In this document: positions 57,760-64,000 of the stretch, one piece after another
How the letters are laid out: each line of letters starts with the position of its first letter
Numbering within the stretch: the first letter of the stretch is position 1
DNA from: Tetrastigma voinierianum
Taxonomy: Eukaryota; Streptophyta; Magnoliopsida; Vitales; Vitaceae
Reading direction: 5' to 3'
Length of the DNA stretch: 64,000 nucleotides
Assembly: GCA_016808115.1 (NCBI GenBank)
Contig: JAEQBH010000667.1
Span: 310,001 to 374,000, forward strand
Translations under genes and position numbers: made by a program
The notes under the pieces: generated by a model
Told to the model about the DNA's origin: nothing
Databases searched by the model: none
Seen by the model: only the letters and a program-made list of their open reading frames with translations

Positions 57760-58220
57760 TATTTGTAACGGATTGTTTCGTTGCAAATTCATGAAAATCT
57801 GTTGTAAATCTCTTTTAGCAATGGATTTGAAAAAAAAAAAAAAAGTTGTTTCAAAAAACCTTGTTGCAATTTTGTTCTCATTGGAAATTGGTTGCGATAC
57901 AGCAACAAATTTGCAATTGAAATATTTCGTTGTTATGTTGCAACATATTTCCCACCCGTTGCTAATTCAGTTGCTAAATAACGGGTGGAAATTGTTGAAA
58001 CTCCGTTGCAAATTTGCAACAGATTAGCAACCATTTCTTTACAATATCGTTGCAATTTATGTTGCAATTCTGTAGGAAATGTGCAACATATTTATAACAA
58101 TTATGAGTCATTGCAGAATATGTCATTGCAATTATATTGCAAATTAGTAACAATATTGCAACGAATTTGTTCTTTATAAACCCTTACTTAGTAGCAACGA
58201 AACTTCCGTTGTAAAATCCG
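57760..58220. repeat. CACTA subterminal repeats (GTTGCAA-type, both orientations)
   Basis: Seen: more than 20 GTTGCAA, GTTGCTA, TTGCAACA and GTAACAA-like motifs, including the inverted pair GTTGCAAATTTGCAAC near 58001-58020. In CACTA elements such subterminal motifs are transposase-binding sites (family knowledge). Confidence 0.85.
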
Positions 58221-60769
58221 TTGCAATTTTTTTCCATTTTCATTAATTTTTATTAAAAATTTAAATTTCCTATATAAATTTCAAAATTTCCTATACCAAT
58301 TTCAAAATTTCTTATACCATAATAAAAAATGCAACACAAAATTTTTTTTTGACTTCATAAAATATTCAACCACAATTTAAGTTTATAGTTTATATGTGCA
58401 ATAATTTAATAACTAAAATGTTTAACAATTAGGACTATGATAATAGAATGTAAATCTAGCTGTGGAGCAATGGTAGGTGGAATAGGTAAACCCTTAATAA
58501 CCTCTTAAATTTGTGTTGCATCGGTTGCTTAAGATGAAGATGCATCCTCTCTTGCAGCTACAGTCTCATTCTCAAACCTTACAACTACACGATTTTGAAA
58601 CATATATACATTAGCAATATATTTTCCTAAAGACAAAAAGTACAAGTAAAATTGACTAAAAAGTTTGCACTTACATAGATCTCCTAGAACTTCCGATCGA
58701 CAAATTGATTATCTACCTTTCTCTTATGAGTCTATTCTAGGAACTCATGTGGAAGAGGCGAACACTTTAACTTTTCCTTCTGAAATTGAAAAGTATCATA
58801 TACTACCACAAATAGTTAAAGAAAAATAAAATAAAATCCGAATTTTTTTACCATAATGTACCAAATGTTTAGCATGTTCCCTATGAGATAAGGAACCACT
58901 AGTATGGCGCGAAGTTCCTATGCCCTAATCTCCAGTCTCACTCATCCTATTCATACATCCTTGGTCATACTTTTTCTGAAATTTTGGTGTCTGCCAATAA
59001 CATTGTCAAGCTTCCCAAATACTCTCTCAGATGAAACTCAGTCGTTGGCTATGATCCTTCCATCGACTAACGTCATTGTTTTAATGTTGTGAAGCTTTCT
59101 TACGCCATGCAACCTTAACTAGAGCGTCGTGAAGGATCCCACTGATAATGAATTTGCAATCGAAATAATACAAAAAAAAATAAAATCTATGAAAAAATAA
59201 AAATAACCTTATTGTATATGATTTGTGAAACTTTTTAATGTTTTCACTTTTCTTAAATTTATTCACATTCCAATTCCACCTTATTCACACTAAAAAAACA
59301 TAAACAAAATAAAAGTAAAACTAACATCTCACAACATTTTATGCTTATCAATATATACAAAAATAAAATAAAAATAACTTGGACTCAATTCATACCTGAA
59401 ACTCATGACAGTAGAAATCTTTGATATCTTGAGGCACCATCTTCCAAGTATAACCCGTCACGTGCAAACGCTCCTTGAAGATATTAGTGATAATGTCACG
59501 CCTCGATTCCCGATCCGACCCGATTGGCGGATCCGAACCTAGTCCGGGGAGCGAAACCATATATATGGGACTCTTTACCTGTTTCTTTTTTTTTTTTTTT
59601 TTTTTGCTGAACTTATACCTGTGGGTATACAAACAATTTTTGTAATAACCAAAAATCATTTACATATACAAAGGAACTACCACCGAAGTGGTATCCATTA
59701 AAATCTATACACATATGCTAAGTCTCATTTACTTATACAAATACATATACATGTACATATCTAATACAAACATCAGAGATCGCGGAACAGTGCTGGTGAG
59801 CACCTATCTTTGAGATGGCCCGTACTGCTGGTGTGGAATGTCCTGTCCTCTTTATCTCCTCTTCAGTACCTACACGGATTGAACACCTGTGCTAAGCTTT
59901 ACGCTTAGTGGGAACATATAGACAGTAACGACCAATAACAATACTCGTCGTCACAATCTTTTTTTACATTTACTTTTCCTTATGCATATAACGAAGCCTA
60001 TTCTTATGTGACTTCTAACTCATATCATATTACACATGTAGGTTTTTATCCTTTTCAGATTCCATATCATTATCACGGTCGTATCACATCCATGTGTCAT
60101 ATCTTTTACAAGTTTCAATTCATATCTTCTACATGTATGGCATGTCAGATCATATTCAAAACAAACTTATACATCTACAATGGCAAATCGGAACAGATCA
60201 AGGTCATATCAAATACATACGAAGTCGGTCGGTACGTCTGATACATATTAGACCCATATCATTATCACGGCTGAAGCCATTAATCAAATCCCTTTAGCAA
60301 TTACATTTCATGATGGGATGCCGTTTAATTCTTTTAGTTATCGTTTTATTAAATTTTCATTTTCAAAAGTGTAGAGACACTGTATCCCACGATATCGGCT
60401 GATTAGAATCAGGCTGGAGCCCGGTTTACTCGGAGCATTTTTAATCAAACATTTTGTTTGGTTTTATTAAATTTTTGTTTTTCAAGATTACAGCGGCCCG
60501 AATCCCAACTTGACCGGTTGGCGGATCAAAAGCTGGGCAGGTTTACTCAGGCATTTTCATTATCTTCTCGACTTGTTTGTTGTGTTATTCCATTTTAGAC
60601 TTTTAATTGCAGCCACTTCATTTAAATCCTAAACATTTACAAATTCAAAAAGACCCATAACATTCACATTTAACAAAATGCATTTACAAAAAATATTACC
60701 TTTTTATGTATGTGTAATGTAAAAGATACTTAAGCAAACTAATTTTAATGTCATTTTTCACTTTTCGGT

Positions 60770-61325
60770 TTGTGATTTCACATATAGCTATAGAAGTCGA
60801 CATTCAGGACAGATTCAGTTGGTGAATCCTGTCTTGTTTGTCATTCAATAACAATGTGGTTTCACATTTAATATCACCATCTCACATATGGCTATAGAAG
60901 TTAACATTCCACGGCCAGTTCGGTTGGTGAATCTTGTCATGTTGTCGTCGATATGATAATGATTTACGCATTCAATATCACCATCTCACATATGGCTATA
61001 GAAGTCGGCATTCATGGCCAGTTCAGCAGAATCTTGTCACGTTTGTCATTCAATACGATGTGATTTTGCAGTCAATTATTACCATCACATATGGCTATAG
61101 AAGTCGACATTCACGACAGATTCACTTAGGGAATCCTGTCCTGTTTGTCATTCCGTAGCAATGTGATCTCACATTTAGCAATTACGGTTACCTTCATGAC
61201 GAATTCAGTTGGTGAATCCCGTCATGTTGGTCATTCAATAAAAATGTGATTTCACATTCCAATATTCTGATTACCTTCGCAGCGAATTCGAGTTGGTGAA
61301 TCCCATCATATCGGTCATTCAATGA
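60770..61325. repeat. Tandem repeats of about 85-114 bp in the solo LTR, about six units
   Basis: Seen: CACATATRGCTATAGAAGT recurs at 60779, 60893, 60987 and 61086. Each unit continues with TTGGTGAATC...GTC and TTTGTCATTCAATA. Two further degenerate units start near 61173 and 61255. They are absent from the related LTR at 2436. Confidence 0.88.
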
Positions 61326-61394
61326 TACATTTCAAATCCAATTTACTTTTATGCGATAATTTAAACATAGTTCAAATACATGCACACATGCATA

Positions 61395-61628
61395 TAATGT
61401 GACAAACATTCGAATAACAATAATTCAAATTGATACATGCATATACATATGTATATTTCACAAATAAACTCATAACTGATCATAATCACATTCTGTCTTC
61501 ATATCATTTATGTATGACAAGCATTTCGAATAACAATAATTCAAATCAATATATATATACTTATATATATTTCACAAATAGCATTCATAACCGATCATAA
61601 TCACATTCTGTCTTCATATCATTTATTA
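61395..61628. repeat. Tandem duplication of about 115 bp in the solo LTR
   Basis: Seen: two consecutive copies containing GAATAACAATAATTCAAAT and ending GATCATAATCACATTCTGTC plus TTCATATCATTTAT (first to 61511, second to 61627). They differ by few bases. Confidence 0.88.
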
Positions 61629-62907
61629 CCTTTTTCTGGTTATATATGATAATAATCATATATAACTTAACCACATTACGTGTTCATGACATATTTCCCT
61701 TCATATTCGTATTCATGTTTCAGTTCGTTTTCATTTTCCATATCACATTCATGTTTCATGAACACATTTATACATATTGCATTTTCTATATTTTCCTTGT
61801 TTCATGCCTATTACACATGACACTTCATATACTTGTAAAGTATGATGTCTATGAAATCACACCTCGTTCATGTATTCTTATTCCTCTATGAATCTACTTT
61901 ACTTAGAAATTGGAATCATTCCAATCGGATCATCCAAACTAAAGTTATGGCATTTTCATGCCAAACTAGTCAATTTACCGATATTACACTTTGGACAGTT
62001 TGTAATACTCATTTTCTAGTGTCTTGACTCCATATTTGATACTTGTTCTTTGTACGCCTTTAAATCTAAGGTGCTAAGGGTTCCACTCAACTGAATCACC
62101 GTCGAACACGAGCCTCGAGTTATGTTCTAAACAACTCGGACTACTCTATGATCAAACTGATGCAGGAATTGGCTTGAACATAGCCCCACTTTGAGTGAAT
62201 TTATGGGCCACTTAGATTCAGAATTTGACTATGCCTATTTCTGAATGTTTGGTTCTCCTTGAAGTCTATTTTAAGTAGACACTTGAATCACTCAATTCGG
62301 ATAAGAAATGAGCAAGTTATGGCTAAAATAAAAAAACTGGTCAAAATAGAGCAGGGTGTGCCACTGTCATAAGAGTGCGAGTTCGGTCTGGAGGAATTTG
62401 TACCGGTACGAGGTTCAAGGTGTGCCGATACGAGTCTGAAAAATGCCTGAAATGTGTGTTTCTCCCATTTTCCATATCATTGATACCCAAATCAACCCAA
62501 CCTCCCATAAACACGTCAAAACCACTCCAAATTCATCTTGTAGTCTCTTTTCTACTCAAATTATCTTTCAATACACCTCTTATGAACTCTATTGAATTCA
62601 AACATGCTTTCTATTCATCTCTTATACAAGGCCTAGGTTTTACTCAACCCATCTTCAAGAAATCTAGGGTTCTTATCAAAACCTAGAACAAGAACAAACA
62701 TGTCAGCCTTCTATGCTCTTAGAACCCCAAAACACATGTAATGGACCTACAGATCTTTCATAACAAAACCTGAAAAACAAAGGGATTTATGATGATTTCC
62801 ATACAAGAACTCATTTTAGGGTTAGGTTTCTCCCAACCCACAACCCACAAACATGTATCCATACAAATCTACACAAAGTTCCATACCTTTTTGGCCTTGC
62901 TTGAACT

Positions 62908-62970
62908 TCTCTCCTTCTTTTCTTCTTCTCTTCCTCTTCCTCTTCTTCTCTCTTTTCCTCCTCCCTTCTC
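62908..62970 (+). repeat. Polypyrimidine (CTT) tract in solo LTR
   Basis: Seen: C/T-only stretch of CTTCTT and CCTCTT units, equivalent to 4607-4685 in the related LTR. Confidence 0.75.
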
Positions 62971-63904
62971 TTCTACGGTTTTTGGTTCTCCAAAATGAGA
63001 CCAAATTTGGTCTTAAATCCCATTTTTAAGTTAAGGCCATGTTTGGCCTTTGCATTCTTAAACATTTTTCTCATTTTTGCAATTAGGCCCTTCCATTCTT
63101 TATTATTTCTATTCCATCTTTTCTCTAATTGCCTTGAATCCATGCTTCTTCTATTTACATTTTCATTTTCTCAAATTCCATATTGGCATATAAACTTATG
63201 GTTTATGCCTTTCATATCTCAAGTGGTAAATGACTAATTTACCCTTGGCTTTATGATTAATTCCGGGTCTATCGTTTTATTTCCCGAAAATTCCTATTTA
63301 GCTTATATTATACCCTAAACAAGTCCGAAAACTGCTAGGGTATATTTCGGGGTGTTACAGATAATCCTACACATATTCTATGTTATGTGTATCCTACAAT
63401 TAAACATACAAAGTCAATCAATGCCGTCATTCAACTTCATCTGTTCAACATAAAAAAATTCAAATGATAGAGTTTAAAAAAGAAAACTTAATCTCCATCT
63501 GTAAGTGTAATGGTAGGATGAGAGATAGAACTACTGGATAGTGTTGATAATGAACTATGTAGTGATGCTACTTGTGGTGATGAATCTTGTACAAGTGGTG
63601 TTGAAGATGATGATGTAGGATCACTTGGTGTTTGCAAGGTAGGGCTACTAGTATTACCGATGATGGAACCTACTGCAGATGTAGGTGTGGTAGGTAATCC
63701 CTCTAATGATTGAGAATCTACTAAGGCACTAAGGGAGGAAACCACATTTCTATCATGTCCTCTACCCCCTATCCTAGATCCTCATCCTCCTCAACCCATA
63801 TTTGCATGAGAATAAGAAAATATTACAATATATATCAACTGATGCTAAAATGGTTATGCAACAATCAAATTAACAACCTAATCTTCATCACTGTTTAAAT
63901 CATC

Positions 63905-64000
63905 CTATTCTTCTTCTTCTTCTTCATCATATTCTTCTTCTTCAACTTCATCATATTCTTCTTCTTCTTCATCATCATATTCTTCTTCTTCTTCTTTATC
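63905..64000 (-). repeat. GAA/GAT codon repeat encoding an acidic tract
   Basis: Seen: on the minus strand runs of GAAGAAGAAGAATATGAT encode Glu-rich segments with Tyr-Asp breaks. It lies at the N-terminal side of the CACTA gene. The frame ends in a stop near 63910, so the link to the downstream reading is not certain. Confidence 0.7.

Larger units (their letters stand above)
59494..63359 (-). mobile_element. Solo LTR, Tekay/Del-like gypsy, target duplication gataa
   Basis: Seen: + strand starts TGTCACGCCTCGATTCCC and ends GGGGTGTTACA, flanked by gataa at 59489-59493 and 63360-63364. On the minus strand it starts TGTAACACCCCGAAATATAC and ends GAGGCGTGACA, the usual ends of Tekay/Del LTRs (family knowledge), so it points left. 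Length 3866 bp, with no coding sequence. It is related to 2436-5030 (similar ends, C/T-rich tract, ATTTGGATGAG and GGCCATGTTTGGCCTT text) but carries extra tandem repeats. Confidence 0.93.
57742..64000 (-). mobile_element. CACTA (En/Spm) transposon, 3' end; continues beyond the window; interrupted by a solo LTR
   Basis: Seen: the terminus CACTACAAGAAAA at 57742-57754 is the canonical plant CACTA end. It is followed by about 500 bp of subterminal TTGCAA/TTGTAA/TTGCTA motifs in both orientations. The transposase-related gene reads on the minus strand, so this is the element's 3' side. A 3.9-kb solo LTR (59494-63359) sits within the gene. The other terminus and the 3-bp target duplication are outside the window. 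Confidence 0.92.
58430..64000 (-). pseudogene. CACTA transposase-related gene (Plant transposase, Ptta/En-Spm type), broken
   Basis: Seen on the minus strand: from the window edge an acidic Glu/Asp/Tyr-rich stretch (64000-63905), then an open Ser/Thr/Pro-rich region (63745-63488). After the inserted LTR comes ITNIFKERLHVTGYTWKMVP followed by DIKDFYCHEF (59490-59390), the signature region of PF03004-type proteins. Later exon-like pieces are LHDALVKVAWRKASQH near 59140-59085 and a THKRKVDNQFVDRKF segment near 58730-58685 with the (T/K)H...FVD pattern. A tail follows near 58600-58450. Intron positions cannot be fixed. The LTR insertion and in-frame stops inactivate it. Confidence 0.78.

Overview
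The window is nuclear DNA from a flowering plant with a repeat-rich genome. The evidence is plant-specific transposon lineages (Athila-like and Tat-like Ty3/gypsy, Ty1/copia, Tekay/Del-like solo LTRs, PIF/Harbinger, CACTA, TRIM-like elements and a LINE fragment), an AT-rich background and no compact gene set. The species cannot be named from this. I found no convincing host gene: almost every recognisable coding stretch is a broken transposon open reading frame.

Left block (1-14.6 kb): an insertion stack. The oldest layer is a minus-strand Ty1/copia element (9736-12868). An Athila-like gypsy element runs from before the window to about 9735 and cuts that copia in its reverse-transcriptase/RNase H region. 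The gypsy element is itself split between RNase H and integrase by an LTR (1129-5450, target duplication aagat). That LTR carries a further solo LTR (2436-5030, duplication gagaa). A second LTR of the 1129 family sits at 12869 to about 14590 on the other side of the copia. From 14.6 to 18.8 kb lie unclassified LTR-retrotransposon remnants with a degenerate tRNA-Asp primer site.

Middle block (18810-44755): a Tat-like gypsy element with both LTRs and target duplication caacc. It has gag, protease, RT, RNase H and integrase remnants, a tandem array of about 57-bp units, and an antisense extra ORF before its 3' LTR. A second complete but decayed Athila-like element (23722-38316, duplication accgt) is inserted between its RNase H and integrase. 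The Tat reading frame resumes in register on the far side of the duplicated 5 bp.

Right block (44.8-64 kb): a PIF/Harbinger transposon with recognisable terminal inverted repeats, a Myb-like ORF1 on the plus strand and a DDE transposase on the minus strand that has lost its first catalytic Asp; a pair of direct dispersed repeats; a 36-bp minisatellite; tandem TRIM-like units; an AT microsatellite; a short LINE 3' fragment with a perfect 14-bp target duplication; and the terminus of a CACTA transposon (starts 57742, continues past the window) whose transposase gene is split by a 3.9-kb solo LTR (59494-63359, duplication gataa).

The most unusual signal is shared by several unrelated LTRs. Each carries, upstream of its TATA box where one is visible, a cluster of short self-complementary motifs. 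The motif differs between elements (GGTCGCGACC, GTTCACCATGGTGAA, CACGTTGCAACGTG, TTCGCTGCGGCAAAG, TCATCCGGATGA, CCGATCGG), but architecture and position are the same. One element repeats its own motif in its 3' non-coding region.
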